Shown: positions 37,493 through 50,763 of the stretch, piece by piece
Layout of the letters: each line of letters opens with the position of its first letter
Numbering within the stretch: position 1 is the first letter of the stretch
Origin: Osedax fenrisi
Taxonomy: Eukaryota > Annelida > Polychaeta > Sabellida > Siboglinidae
Length of the DNA stretch: 64,000 nucleotides
NCBI GenBank assembly: GCA_964019155.1
Contig: OZ025240.1
Span: forward strand, 87,175,317 to 87,239,316
Direction of reading: 5' to 3'
The notes under the pieces: model-generated
Database searches by the model: none
What the model saw: the letters and a program-made list of their open reading frames with translations, nothing else
What the model was told of the DNA's origin: nothing
Translations under genes and position numbers: made by a program

Positions 37493-37495
<3 letters not shown>
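36679..37495 (-). promoter_or_regulatory. 5' flank of the G-alpha gene
   Basis: The sequence upstream of the start codon is pyrimidine-rich on the coding strand for about 90 bases, then A+T-rich with an AT run at 36939-36980. It should hold the 5' UTR and promoter, but I can point to no specific element. A 5' UTR intron is possible. Confidence 0.35.

Positions 37496-37548
<53 letters not shown>
37496..37548. repeat. CT microsatellite
   Basis: An uninterrupted CT run of about 26 units, followed by TG and CA runs to about 38160. Confidence 0.9.
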
Positions 37549-37554
<6 letters not shown>

Positions 37555-37885
37555 GTGTGTTTCTCACTCTAGTACTGTGAATTAAAGACACTGGCATGAC
37601 GACTATCATTGATATAGCACGACGGGAGGTGGGTGTTAGTGCCAGCCAGAGAGAGAGAGGACATCATCTCCGTCATAAATCGTGATACACACACGCACGC
37701 ACTCACTCACACACATACGCAAGCACACACTGAACATTGGTAGTATGCGCGTGTATGTATGTGTGTGGGTCAGACATCTATGGCGACAATGATTTACCGG
37801 TAGATTATGTTCTCGCATTTCAACATACGTATATACCTGGCATATATATACACATGCGCGCTTGATTATATGTGATCATGTATGC

Positions 37886-37918
<33 letters not shown>

Positions 37919-38344
37919 GTGTTTTTGCACATGCGTGCTTGATTATATGTGATAATGTATACGTTTATATATATATATACCAGGTATATATGTATACATG
38001 AATAAGTATAACAATTCAAATTGTATACATTTATATATGTAACGCACATTGTGCGTGTGTATGTGTGTGTTTGTGTGAGTATATGTCATAGATTTATAGT
38101 TTATAAAATATAAATATATGGTATATGTATATGTGTTTGTGTGTGTTTGTTCGTGCATGTTTGTATGTAATATTTCAGTAGGAATTGTATAATTATCATC
38201 AGCAGGGAGATGTTGTCACAATACCATGAGATATTTTATACAGCATTTATAAACGCAGGTATAACAATATATTGTGTGATATATCAGTAATACATCACTT
38301 TTATCGTTTATACATCGTTTATCATGGTATATATAATATTTTAT

Positions 38345-39062
38345 CAGGGTTTTTCGGTTTTTTTTGATAAAAAAAAACCATGGTTTATTTGGATTTTTAT
38401 ATAAAATTATTATAAATTTATATAATACTTTATATACTATTAGCAAAGCCCTTATTAGCAAATTGATTTACTATTATATCATTTAATATTAATTTCAATT
38501 AAAAATAGTATATAATATTTACTATATATTGTGTATATTATATAAATATAGCATGTATAATATCTAAAAATATAATAAAATTAATAATAATCATATAATA
38601 TGTGTTCATCTGACAACACATTAATACTGACTCCTGGAAGTAAGTATGAGTTACAGGTTGTTCAGTTTTTTTTTATTTGATTTTTTATATATTTGGATTA
38701 TTTATATAAAATTATTGAATATTAAGGCTTAAATTAATGAATATTAAATTAATGAATATTCAATTATTTAATATTCAATTATTTAATATTAAATTAATGA
38801 ATATTAAATTATTTAATATTAAATTCAATATTATATTATAATTTAATATTAATTATAATTTTCTGAAATAACTAATAAATCCTTGTATAAATTATACTAT
38901 AATACTTTTTATATAATATACATGACATATTTAATAATAATCATAGAAGTATATACAAATAATATTCAATATAACAATTTATTAATACAAATTATTTAAT
39001 AAATAAAAAACCAATATTCTTCAAAAAAAAACCAAATAAACCAAACAAATCATAAAAACAAT
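38345..39062 (+). repeat. Dispersed repeat family, copy 1 (possibly hAT-derived)
   Basis: It starts CAGGGTTTTTCGG and contains AACCATGGTTTATTTGG, TCATCTGACAA and ends ACCAATATTCTTC, CAAATAAACCAAA. The same ordered landmarks occur at 50022-50763. The CAGGG start suggests a hAT-like element, but the right end and target duplication are not clear. Confidence 0.5.
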
Positions 39063-39659
39063 ATAAACTGATTTTTGTTGTTTCCTGATATACATGAATA
39101 ATGCAATCATTTGATAAAGAGTGAAACAGTTGTATTATATGAATACCACATAAATATTAAGAAATGTCAATTCATATCCATATTATGTAATTATATAAAT
39201 TCATAAGAAAAATATACAACATTTATCTTAATGTAATCAACAACATTATTTGAATTTATATATATATATATATCATTATTTAGTATCAAATTAAATACAT
39301 TATTTAACAATATATCATAATAATTAATATATTATTCATTAATTACCAATAATATATAGTATAAGTTATGAAGTATGTTATATACTAGATATAATCATTC
39401 CTATATATATATATATTAAGCTAGTTATATCACATATAACATATCAAAGATTGGAGTTATAATAATAAGAGGTAGTATACATTAATTTTTATAGGAACAT
39501 TATTTGAAGGCAAGACCAATATCATAAAGTATTCACAATTTTTTTTTAATTATCTAAGTTAGAGATATAAAAGTTGAGTTTAAGTATGTATTATGAGTAC
39601 GTCAATGGTTCTACAAAAGTATAGTTATGTATCTAGGCAGGTATCGCCTATTATCTACA
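39063..39659. other. A+T-rich non-coding stretch
   Basis: No gene, repeat boundary or structure stands out here apart from short AT runs. Confidence 0.55.
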
Positions 39660-39662
39660 TTA

Positions 39663-39895
39663 AGGGGGTATCCCACAATCAGTATTTCCATAAATATTGT
39701 CAGGAAATGTTTGCTAGAAAGTGATTTTCTAGCAAGTTAACTACAATTGTAGTGGGATACCCCTTACTTTCCGACAACTTTCCGGAAATATAGTAACTTT
39801 AAAAGGGGTATCCCACTACAACTTTTAGAAAATCATTTTCTAGCACAACATTTCTGGACATTATTTCTGGAAATACTGGTAGTGGGATACCCCCT
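39663..39895. mobile_element. Harbinger-like MITE, 233 bp, TTA target duplication
   Basis: The ends are AGGGGGTATCCCAC and its mirror GTGGGATACCCCCT, flanked by TTA (39660-39662 and 39896-39898). Most of the element is one long inverted repeat with extra internal GTAGTGGGATACCCC modules. A TWA target and this layout fit PIF/Harbinger MITEs. Confidence 0.75.
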
Positions 39896-40574
39896 TTACA
39901 AAGTTATACTGTGTAGAAATCTTTGTAATATAAAGAAATGGTGACGCCAATAATTAAAATGAATAGAACATCAGCCTAAGAAATATAAATGATAATTATT
40001 TAAATTAAATATAAAATAAGTACACATTTATTACCAAATATATTCCCTATCATATAATATTATATATCATCCATGTAATAAGGGGATGATACCTTACTAT
40101 CCCAATGCATAGTGTAATGTATAGAGCTATCATAAAACACAGGATAATACTCTAATAGAGATATTAAATGTTTTGTTTTCATTCACATAGAAGCTCTTCA
40201 ATATAAATTACTAATAGAAACAGGGAATTCCCTGATAGAAATAAATAATATCATATTCAAGTAATGTAAAAATAACAAAATATAAATAGATAATATATAT
40301 TTATTTTACATAAGTTAATATATTATTAATACATTTTATATAATAAATATATAATATAATAATGTGGCCTAAGAATTCATAAATATTAAAATTATTAAAT
40401 AAAAATAATACAATGTAGGGCAAGAATTTCACAGGCCATTGAAAAGTAAAAAATTATGAAACCACATTAACAAATTTCTAATAAATAATCATAGAAAACT
40501 CGATGAAATATGATGTACACATAGAAAATAATAATAGTGGTTATATATATACATATTGTTATTTTTATTTGGAT
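39896..40574. other. A+T-rich non-coding stretch
   Basis: Nothing supportable is seen between the MITE and the SINE. Confidence 0.55.
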
Positions 40575-40812
40575 GAGTCGTTTTCCAGGAACTTAATTGA
40601 AGTTTTCACTTATAATCATATGGCTCTAATGTCACTTCGAAGTCGCTCTCTTGTTAAGGCCTACATGGTTTTAACGAGAGGCGATCATTTATGAATACAT
40701 AATTATATAAGATCAATTCTGAATATTATGTTAAGAACCATTTTAATGGTCCGGACAACCTGCGTCCTACAGCTTGTCTGACGCCTTAACCAACTGAACC
40801 ACACAGGCAGTT
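40575..40812 (-). mobile_element. tRNA-derived SINE, minus-strand copy
   Basis: Reading the minus strand from 40812: a tRNA-like head AACTGCCTGTGTGGTTCAGT and TGGTTAAGGCGTCAGAC (A-box-like), a degenerate B box, and GGACCATTAAAATGG. It is followed downstream by the body CTCTCGTTAAAACCATG, AAGGCCTTAACAAGAGAGCG and ATTAGAGCCATATG. Head and body match the plus-strand copy at 54443. Confidence 0.65.
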
Positions 40813-40898
40813 AAATATATATGTATATTTACATATAACAAAGTAATACTAATTAAGAAAATATTATTATTATGTAAGAATTTATAAACATATAAGGA

Positions 40899-40938
<40 letters not shown>

Positions 40939-42333
40939 GTTAATAGTTAATATATACATAAAATATATGTATATTTACATATAAATGAAAATAATATTGA
41001 ATATATATATATTTATATAAATATAAGTAAGTAGTATAAATTTCACATAATTATTCTTTCAATTGAGCTAGAAAATATATATTTGGAAAATGCAATACAA
41101 AAATGTATACAAATAAAAGTTAAAACATAATCACTTCACTTCTGCCCTTAAATGTTAAAAATGATAAGTTAATTTAAATAAACATAATGATACTATTTAT
41201 GATTAGTTGATAGATCTGCTTAATGAAAATAACATTACTTGATTAGAGTATACATGTAAAGTCAATAGTTTACCTTATAATCAAAATTAAGTTTTTAAAT
41301 ATATTGTAATAAAGCAATTATTATAGGTATATTATAAAATTTATGAATACAAAATAAATCATATATAATCATATAGATTAATTTCAAACTGTAATTATTA
41401 GATATATATTCAAATATATGCATGAATAAGCTTTATTAAAAATTGTGTACTCTATTATGATTTACCTGTTTGTTATCATTTAATTTATGAGATTTATTAT
41501 GAAAATAACTGAAATATTTTCTAATATAAATTCTTCACATGAACAAATAAACAATATTAAATAATAATCTATTTACAGACCTATTTTTCAGAATAAATTA
41601 TATACTGTAACCATAGAATGGGTCAATTATGTAATGACATTAATTATAAATCTATTAATAGTTGTAATGGATGCAATATATAGAACGCAATATATATATA
41701 CTAATATTTCAAATAAAAATATAACAAAAATGCTATACTTCTATACAAATAGCAAAATAAATATAATTAATTATCATTAACTACCATTTCAAAAGTACAT
41801 TGGTTCAATATTAATTAATTTATTTTAAACTTAAATATTAATTTAGATAATTTCATAACACTATCTAAGAATTATATAAATTAGTCTAATGATTTGCTAT
41901 ATTTTCTTCAATAAAATAAAGTATGTACTTTCTATATTTCATAGCATATCTAGTGTTATACACATTTAAATTGTAATTTATTTATTTATATATTTTTTAT
42001 TTTTCATCAATAAGATGGAAATATAGGGCATTACCTATTATTGTAGTACGCGGATTTGCGTACGTTGTAGGAGGTGTGTTTATGTTTTTAGGATAATGAT
42101 TGACGCGTGATTGAATATTTCGATGTATACACATTAATTGATTATATTTACCATAGTAATATTTATATTTAATAGACAAATTTATTGAATAACTATATTT
42201 ATATATGTATACAATGTATAGTATACATTGTATACTATACATATATAAATGATAAATTATTCTATAAATACATTACCTATAAATAGTATATATATAATAT
42301 GCAATACATATATATTATTCATTTACTACATAT
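40813..42333. other. A+T-rich non-coding stretch
   Basis: Contains a TAA/ATA microsatellite at about 40902-40938 and a short near-palindrome at 42212-42245 (CAATGTATAGTATACATTG). No gene or element boundary was seen. Confidence 0.55.
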
Positions 42334-43054
42334 TAGTGCTGTAAATGAACTCAATTTTGAAGTATCGAACTTGTTTGAACAAAATTATTGAAGTATCTGT
42401 ACTTGTATATAAATTACGCCAAGCATTTTGATAGAGCCATGCCTTTGGGTAAATGATGCCTACCCGATAATTTTACTCTATAAGCAAAAATATGAACCAA
42501 GACTATTACGTAATGGGCTCAAACCAAATTGAAAGTATTACTAGATATAACCGAGAAAAAATGATGCTTTTTATGTAACATTTTAATCATAATTTTTATA
42601 TATTTATTATAGATATAAATATTAATCTATATATATCTCTTACATAATATGTGTATAAATAAATGTTATTATTTCCATAGGTGGCTAATTTATGTTTTTA
42701 TTATTTTTAGTTTTTTAATATCTAATATCTACATCAGGTAACATGGGACTGAGACTGAGACTGCATCGATGCTTTGGGTAACTAAGACTAAGACTACATC
42801 GATGCTTCGGGTAACTGAGACTAAGATGCACCGATACTTTGGATAACTTAAATTAAGTATATTATCAAACATATGTTCTCAAGTTCGATAATTGCATGAA
42901 AAGTTCAAATTACGAAAGTTTGATACTTGAATTCAAAGTACGAAGTTTGAATGTCTTAAGTCCAAAAATAAAGTTTGAAACCAAATTTTATTTCAAAGTT
43001 CGAAATATCAAAAGTTTGATACTGTTCGAACTGTCTGAGTTAATTTACAGCACT

Positions 43055-43055
<1 letters not shown>
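42334..43055 (+). mobile_element. Non-autonomous hAT-type element, 722 bp
   Basis: The ends are TAGTGCTGTAAATGAACTCA and the mirror of TGAGTTAATTTACAGCACTA, with CTACATAT duplicated at 42326-42333 and 43056-43063. An internal tandem repeat of roughly 38 bp lies at about 42747-42850 (GGTAACTAAGACTAAGAC, ATCGATGCTT). The subterminal zone is rich in GTTCGAA-like motifs. No transposase. Confidence 0.85.
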
Positions 43056-43063
<8 letters not shown>

Positions 43064-43085
<22 letters not shown>

Positions 43086-44416
43086 AGTAATTAATATATT
43101 GGGTTTGAATGGTTTCACTGGTTTGGTTTAATTTAGTTTAGTTTAATTAAGTTTGGTTTGATTTGGTTTAGTTTTAATTTTTCCAGGTTTTTTTAAGCTG
43201 TATTACATCCCAAGTAAGCCTATAAAAGCATATGTATATGGGTAAAAGGAAATCACCCATCCTTCTCGTTACTATATTAATATTATATATATATATATTT
43301 AGTTATTATTATTAGTTATACATATTATTGAATTATTAAAAGTTTATACATATATATATATATATATTATATATATATATATAAATATATAAATTATAAA
43401 TAATGTACATATAATACATAATACATAGTATGTAAAGTTTTATAATTATTAATTTATTAAATTTAATATACATTTTTTTATATTATACAAATTAATTTAT
43501 AATTAGCATCAATTGATTTAATACTTTAATTTAGATTTTCCTTATACAACTTATAATAACAAATAAATGGTTATATAATCAATTAATAAGTATATCACTA
43601 TTGTATATAATATATATAATATATCACCATGACTTTATACATACACCCATTTATAAATTAAAAACCGTAAATTCACATTATTAAAATTAGAATACTGCCA
43701 TGGTAGGTATAGACAGGAATATAAAGTTATTTGTATTAACATTGAATTTTAATAGCATTAAATTGTTAAAGCCAATTATAAAATATTATGTTTTTATTTA
43801 ATATTTAATAATTCTAAACATTATTTTTTGCATTGTAATTATATAATATTTGAAGAATATAAACTACAAATTTTTAATAAACTTCTGTATTATAAATTAT
43901 ATTTACAAATTTTATTACAAAATATATATGTTTTAATTTATTATTTATTTAATCTTTATTAAATATATGTGTTTGATATCAGTATTTTTAAATAGTAAAT
44001 TAACGCATTTATGTTATATATATTATGGTATATGTATAATTATATCATGAGCTTCGAGGTATATGTTTGAGTTAAATAATTACATTATTATTGAGTCTAG
44101 AAATAGAATAAATCTGAATTAGTTATAAATTATAAGGTAATATTCTTGATAAATATGTAATTAGAAAGATAAAAACAATTATGAAATATAATTACACGAA
44201 GCTTGATATGAGTCAAATAATATACTAATATAATATAATGATATTTATTTTTATAATTAAATGTCACTAGTGGTAAATAATATATAAATAGTTTTATGTA
44301 TATTTAAAGTTAATTTATTATGTATGCTTATTATTAAGACAATATTTTTATTTATTGTCAATAAACTATTATTATTCTAGACTAAATGTATATGCATATA
44401 TATATATATATATATA
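43064..44416. other. A+T-rich non-coding stretch
   Basis: 43100-43210 is a degenerate GTTTGGTTTAATTTAG-type tract resembling the complement of 25035-25095. The remainder is A+T-rich, with AT runs at 43350-43383 and 44398-44415, and has no gene. Confidence 0.5.
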
Positions 44417-45230
44417 GTGGTTTAAGGTTATAAGTGCATTTATTGACATTATTGAACTCCACGTATAACCTTAAATCACTATCGCGAGACATAACCAGAC
44501 CGCCATAATTATTTAAAAATTGACTCTCTGCGATGACTTTTATTGAAAATCACAAAATTTGATTTTTTCGTATATATTTTCGTTACAACCTTTCTAAATC
44601 GCAAAAAAATCGATTTGTTTTAAAACAATAAATTTTCGGCACCTTTAGAAGTATAATTTTAAAATATCTAGATAGTAAATATAAACATAACAAATTACCA
44701 TCTAATATTTAGGAAACATGTCAAGCATTATCTTCACATTTTTCCGATGTAGTGTTAGGAATAAGTTATTCAAGGCATGTAAATATATCAACATAAATTA
44801 AAAATAAAGTACAAGGTGTTCACAGATGAGAATATTACGAAACATAGCAAACTATTACATGCACTGAAGCAATAGGATAAAAATCATAGAGCATGCTCAA
44901 TGTAATAATACTTTCTACATAAAAACTATAACTCTGTTTTGCAGTTTTCTTTTGGTTTTTACCATACATTAACATGGAAGAAATTGGTTTATAGTATAAA
45001 CTTTATACTGTTTATGCAATAATCAGTTAAAACATGTTTTTGCCAACATATGAAAACCAGATTGATTTGTATATTAAATTCAGCTGTTCTGTCCTTGATA
45101 TCGTCATAGATAACCTTACATTATGATTCATCATGGATAATGCCTACTTAATTATGGATTGCATTGAATCCAATGTGTTTAGCTATTGTTTATATTATAT
45201 ACTGGAATAAAATTGTATAAAAATACATTA

Positions 45231-45619
45231 AGCCGAGTTCACACCTAGAATCCATACGGATTATCCGTACGGATATCCTGCACGGATAGATATTTAAAAA
45301 TAAAAGATATTTAAAGCATTCATAAAGCCGGACAGAAATTCCGCCGTGTTTCGTGCGTATCATAACAAGTCTAATAAGATCTTTGATGTCAACATAAAAA
45401 TATAAATATAATATGAATAAATATATTTTAAATAAATTAATTTAATAATAATTACATTAAAATTACGTTCAAATTCCTCATAATTCCGTTCAGTTATCGG
45501 ATTTTATAGAACATGTCGTAAATAAATCCGTACGGATTTATCCGAACATTTAAAATATACTTCACACCTAATATTCTCGGACTTTTCAATCCGTTCGGAT
45601 TCTTGGTGTGAAGAGAGCT
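45231..45619 (-). mobile_element. MITE with CCGTACGGAT motifs, TTA target duplication, 389 bp
   Basis: AGCCGAGTTCACACCTAGAA at the left mirrors TTCTTGGTGTGAAGAGAGCT at the right. TTA lies on both sides (45228-45230 and 45620-45622). Subterminal ATCCGTACGGAT palindromes recur at each end. A truncated sister copy is at 59101-59434. Confidence 0.75.
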
Positions 45620-45750
45620 TTATACTTTGATTAATAATTTGAAGTTAGAATATTAGATTAGATAATTATTTTATATACAATGTTTATAAATATAATTATA
45701 TATTATAATTAAAAATGTCAACTTTATACCACTTAAAAAAATGTATACTA

Positions 45751-46197
45751 CAGTCAATTCTCGGTAAATCGGACTACGGATAAGTCGTAATTCTCGATAA
45801 GTCGGATACATTTAATTGGTTTGGTTGGATTTGTATCTAGTTCCATGTTAAAATTAATCGGATAAGTTGGATTGAATAAGTCAGACTTTTCTATAAGTCG
45901 GACACATATTATTGTTATTTTTATGATATTATACTGGATAAGTCGGACTTTTTATAAATTATCAGAAATATTTACTTTAAATAATGAATATTATAATTTT
46001 AGCAAGTAATATTATTGAATACAACATGTTATGTTGTTGATTGTTGCATAATTCCACATTTCGGTAACCCTTTAACTCACGCTGCGAATCTCATGTCTTA
46101 TTTGCATTATATTCTGAATATCATAGAAGTCGGACATTTCGCTAAGTCGGACATTTTTCCCGGATCATTGCGAGTCCGACTTATCGGGAGTTGACTG
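45751..46197 (+). mobile_element. pogo/Tigger-like MITE, 447 bp
   Basis: CAGTCAATTCTCGGTAAATC at the left mirrors CTTATCGGGAGTTGACTG at the right, with TA on both sides. About nine copies of ATAAGTCGGAC or variants lie near both ends. CAGTcaacTCycGATAAGTCGGA-type ends are characteristic of pogo-like elements. Confidence 0.75.
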
Positions 46198-46861
46198 TAT
46201 TATATTATTAGGTTCCTACCATTTAACATATACTATCTAAAATAATAATAATATAATAATAATAATAATATTAATAGTTTTATTTATAAATACAAATATA
46301 TTAATTAACTTGTAAATTATATTAAAAATTAAATTTTAAATAACATTAATAAATACAAGTATTTTTTATTAATGATCCATGAAGTTATCTATAAATTTAT
46401 ATAATTTTATATCATAATTTATTATATACATATTATTTAAAAATAATTATGAATAATTAAATTAATTAATTAAAATGATTATGTAAGTGTAAATATATAA
46501 ATTAATCATTTTAATATTGGCTTATTTTTTTATTTTATTCAAATATTATTTATCATAATATATTTTACAATATATTATATCTACATATACATAATATATT
46601 ATTGTATATCTATAACTAATTTATTTTAATTTAATATTTATTAAAAAAATAATACATATTTAGTTTATTTAATGTATATAATTGTTTATATATATAATAT
46701 ATATTATATATATAGGGTGGAGTGAATTTTGAAATATATTTCTGAAATAATTATAATTATGGCCGTCTGGTTATGTCTCACAATAGTCCTTAAAAATAGT
46801 CCTTAATGGACAATAGTGATTTAAGGTTATATGTGAATTTATTGACAGTATTGAACTCCAC

Positions 46862-47113
46862 TAATATTAGAAGTTATTAAATTATTCTCTAATAAGGTCA
46901 TTCTAGAATTTCTAGTAATTAACTGGTATTTTTGATTTATTTCAGTATAGTGAAATTAGAGCTATTTAATAGTATTTTTATATGAATGTGTATGCTCTCC
47001 ATAGATAATCTTAAAATAAATTTGTCTTTGTTTATTATAGCCATAATAAAATAATCTAAAGTATAAATATAAAGTATATTTTTAGGATAATATATATCTG
47101 AATATTACAGTTA

Positions 47114-47184
<71 letters not shown>

Positions 47185-50021
47185 CATACAATGTATTACA
47201 TACTCATAAATATAAATATTTATATATATACATCTACAATGTAGATTCTACATATATATATTTATATATATACAGTAATTATTTAATTATCTAATTTTTT
47301 ATAATACATTGTATGAAAATGATATAGAAAATAAACTGAATGTAAATAGAAAATCACTAGACCATAAATTCTACAATTAAGTAAATCTATTGTTATATTT
47401 AATATCAATAAGATATTATTTATAATACATTTTATTATATGATTAGTAAGCTAAAATATTGAGTTATATAATGTTATAATACTATATCAGAGATACTTAT
47501 CTGTACAGAGATACTTATCTGTACAGAGATATTAAAGGATATTTTAAGATAAGAATAATATACAGCTTGTTGATTATGTAGTATACAGTGTATACTATAC
47601 ACAGGAAGTGAATATGTTAAATTATAGAATTTATATATCATTAATTATATGGAAACTATTATTACAATGAAATATATTTATAAAAAAAATGATGTCATAT
47701 AATATATTAAAGTTCATGGTACAGTATTTTTCTATTTAAAAATAGTGTACACATCATGTACCATTATAAGTATTATCTTATACCGTATATACTATATATA
47801 TATAAATATATATATATATTTATATTTGTTGGGTATATTCTATTTTTTAAATTAATTATTATAGTAACGTAGTTATGATAAGCATCCAAATATAGAATCA
47901 TAAATACAAATTATTAGAGAAAATGTAGTCTATAAACATTGTAATATATTTACAAGTATAAATTTAAGAAAAATAGAAATAACTTTATTTTTATAATATA
48001 ATACATCATTTTTTAATTAGAAATAATTTCATTTTACTTATAAAATTATAACAATATTGATTAATTATAATATTACCAATGTATAAATGTTTAAGGTGAT
48101 ACACCTTCATGAGCGTAAATGTAAAGATAGATAAAACAAAATATGTATACAACAGTTTAACTTATTATATATTTGTACATAATTTGTTTACATATATTAG
48201 CAATGCTAACTTAGCATAATAATCAAATCTATAATTTAAAAAAATGATATGTATATTTTTTAATAGAAAAAATATCATTTTATCTTTAGTATAACATTTA
48301 AATTTGAATATGAATATATAAAATAAAAAATGTTATAATATAAATATGAAAATTATCTATATATTGTGAAAATCCGGGTGAAAATGATTAAAAGAAATCA
48401 ACAATAATAACATATGTATGGTATTTTTAGTATTGTAATATTAAGAAATATAAAAATACTGCCATATCAAGTCTAAAGTTTAATGAAATTGTTATTATAA
48501 ATTAATTTAAAAAATAACAATCAATAATATATCATGACTTTTTTATAACAAAATAAGTATTATATAATTTAATTTGTACATGTTATAAATAATATAAATT
48601 TATATTGTATATGTTATTTAAATTAAAATCCTGAATGTGTATCACTTAATAATATTATAATACATTTCAATGTACTGTTAAGTTATTGTATTGCATTATA
48701 GATTATATTTATGCTTTTATTTATTTATGAATAGTTTTTTATCTTCTATATTATCAAAAAAAATAATTGAAACATCAAAATATCCATTGAAGTTATTTTT
48801 CAAAAATGTATAAAGCATATAACAAAACATAATATATTATAAGAGTTTCTAAAGATTAACTCTTATATAGATATAAAGATGAATTCATGTATTAATGGTC
48901 TTATTTAAAAGTTTAGATAATTAATAAAAAATACATAAATATTTCTTTACATTTTAATTAAAATAATAATCATAAATAATATTGAAAAATAATCTAGGTT
49001 TATGATAATTTTTATAATTATAATTAATACTATATTATAATTATAATATTTATCCAAGGACAATTTGTATAGATAAACTCTAAATTAGTTATTAATATTA
49101 TTACTAACATTAAATAGGGGTTAATATATTAAAGTTAAAGTACCAAACAAGGATGGTTATTTTATAATATACTAATCTAAATATAAATTAAAAATAGTAT
49201 TATTATTATAATTGTAGGTTATAATAATAATAATAAATACTATGGATTGTAAATGATAAAAATTGATAGTCGATAAGTCATACCAGGGAGGTAATACTCC
49301 CTGGTATTACTACAAAGTAACTATATACCACCTGGACTTTTTTTTAAATGTGGGGTCCACAATTTGTTATATAATTATTCAAATATTGGATAATTTAAGA
49401 AACAAAGATTGAAAAATTAATAAATTAGTATACCATAAACAAGTAATAATATTATATTATTAAATATTATAATATTATATTAAATATAGCATTATATTTG
49501 TGAAATTTACTGACATTGAATTTAGAGATAAGCTATAGTTAAAGATATATTATAATCTGATTAGGGACTATATGCATAGTTAAAATAGTTATTATATAAT
49601 ATCAACACAATTTAATATAATAATATACAGTTTAAATATAGAGATCACTAATGATATTGAAATAATATATGAATATATACAATAGATATATATATATCTA
49701 TATATATATATATATATAAATAAAATAAAGTTATTATATTTAATAATTATAATTAATACTTCCAATGTATTTATTATTCTTATTTAATGAAACTTATCAT
49801 GTTAATAAAGGGGTAATTGTCTCGATAAGCAACACTGCTTCTATAATAACCCTGTCATTGCCTAAATCTGATAATAATAATAATATATAGTGTATTATAT
49901 ATTATATAGTATATATTATATAATAAAATTAGAAGTATTATTTATAATCATTAAATATAATAACTTTATTTTATTGGATTAGTTTTTAGGTTTAAAAAAG
50001 GGTTGATAGGTATTTTTGAAT
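46862..50021. other. A+T-rich non-coding stretch
   Basis: Contains a long AT run at 47116-47180, a 20-bp tandem duplication near 47489-47528 (AGAGATACTTATCTGTAC) and a small hairpin at 49282-49310 (ACCAGGGAG against CTCCCTGGT). No coding sequence recognised. Confidence 0.55.
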
Positions 50022-50763
50022 CGGTTTTTTTTAGTTTTTTTGATCATAAAAAGCATGGTTTAATTGGTTTTGTATATATAATTATTGTAAAATTATATAT
50101 TAATTTCAATAATAATAGTATCAATATTATTAATAATAGTATAGGTTATGTATATTATATTTAAACAATTTACATCACAACAAAATAAATTATTGATAGA
50201 TATATTGAATATAGTTAATCACATATCATTCTGGAATGAGAAAATCATATAATATGTGTCCATCTGACAATAAGTTAACACTGCCGCCTGGAGTGAAGCG
50301 TGAATTACAGATATGTACATTTTTTGAATTTGTTTTATGGTATATTTGGTTTTTTTATATAAAATTATTGAATATTAAATTCAATACTATATAATATATA
50401 GTTACTATAATAGTATATTATAATTTAATATTAGTCTCAATATTATTAAATATAGTATAAATCATGTTTATTATATAAATGTATTCATTTAATTAATAAA
50501 TTAATAAACACAAGAAAAATATAATTTGGAAATAATATACTGAAATAACTAATAAATCTTTGTATAAATTATACTATAATATTTTTTAATATAATATAGA
50601 TGAAATATCAAATAATAATCATAGAAATATGTATTACAATTTGTAATTTACAAATAACATTCAATATAACAATTTATTAATACAAATTATTTAATAAATA
50701 AAAAACCAATATTCCTCACACAAAAAACCAAAAAAAAAAACAAATAAACCGAAAAAAAACCAA
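50022..50763 (+). repeat. Dispersed repeat family, copy 2
   Basis: Shares with 38345-39062 the ordered landmarks GGTTTTTTTTAGTTTTTTTG, AGCATGGTTTAATTGG, ATGTGTCCATCTGACAA, TATAACAATTTATTAATACA and AAAAACCAATATTC. Ends are not resolved. Confidence 0.5.

Larger units (their letters stand above)
44417..46861. mobile_element. Composite repeat: 46-bp direct repeats around an inverted-repeat element
   Basis: 44417-44462 and 46816-46861 are direct repeats (GTGRTTTAAGGTTATA, ATTTATTGACA, TATTGAACTCCAC). Just inside, AAATCACTATCGCGAGACAT and AACCAGAC mirror GTCTGGTTATGTCTCACAAT at the right (46770-46792), forming long inverted ends. The interior holds two further MITEs (45231-45619 and 45751-46197). 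No coding sequence was found. Confidence 0.55.
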
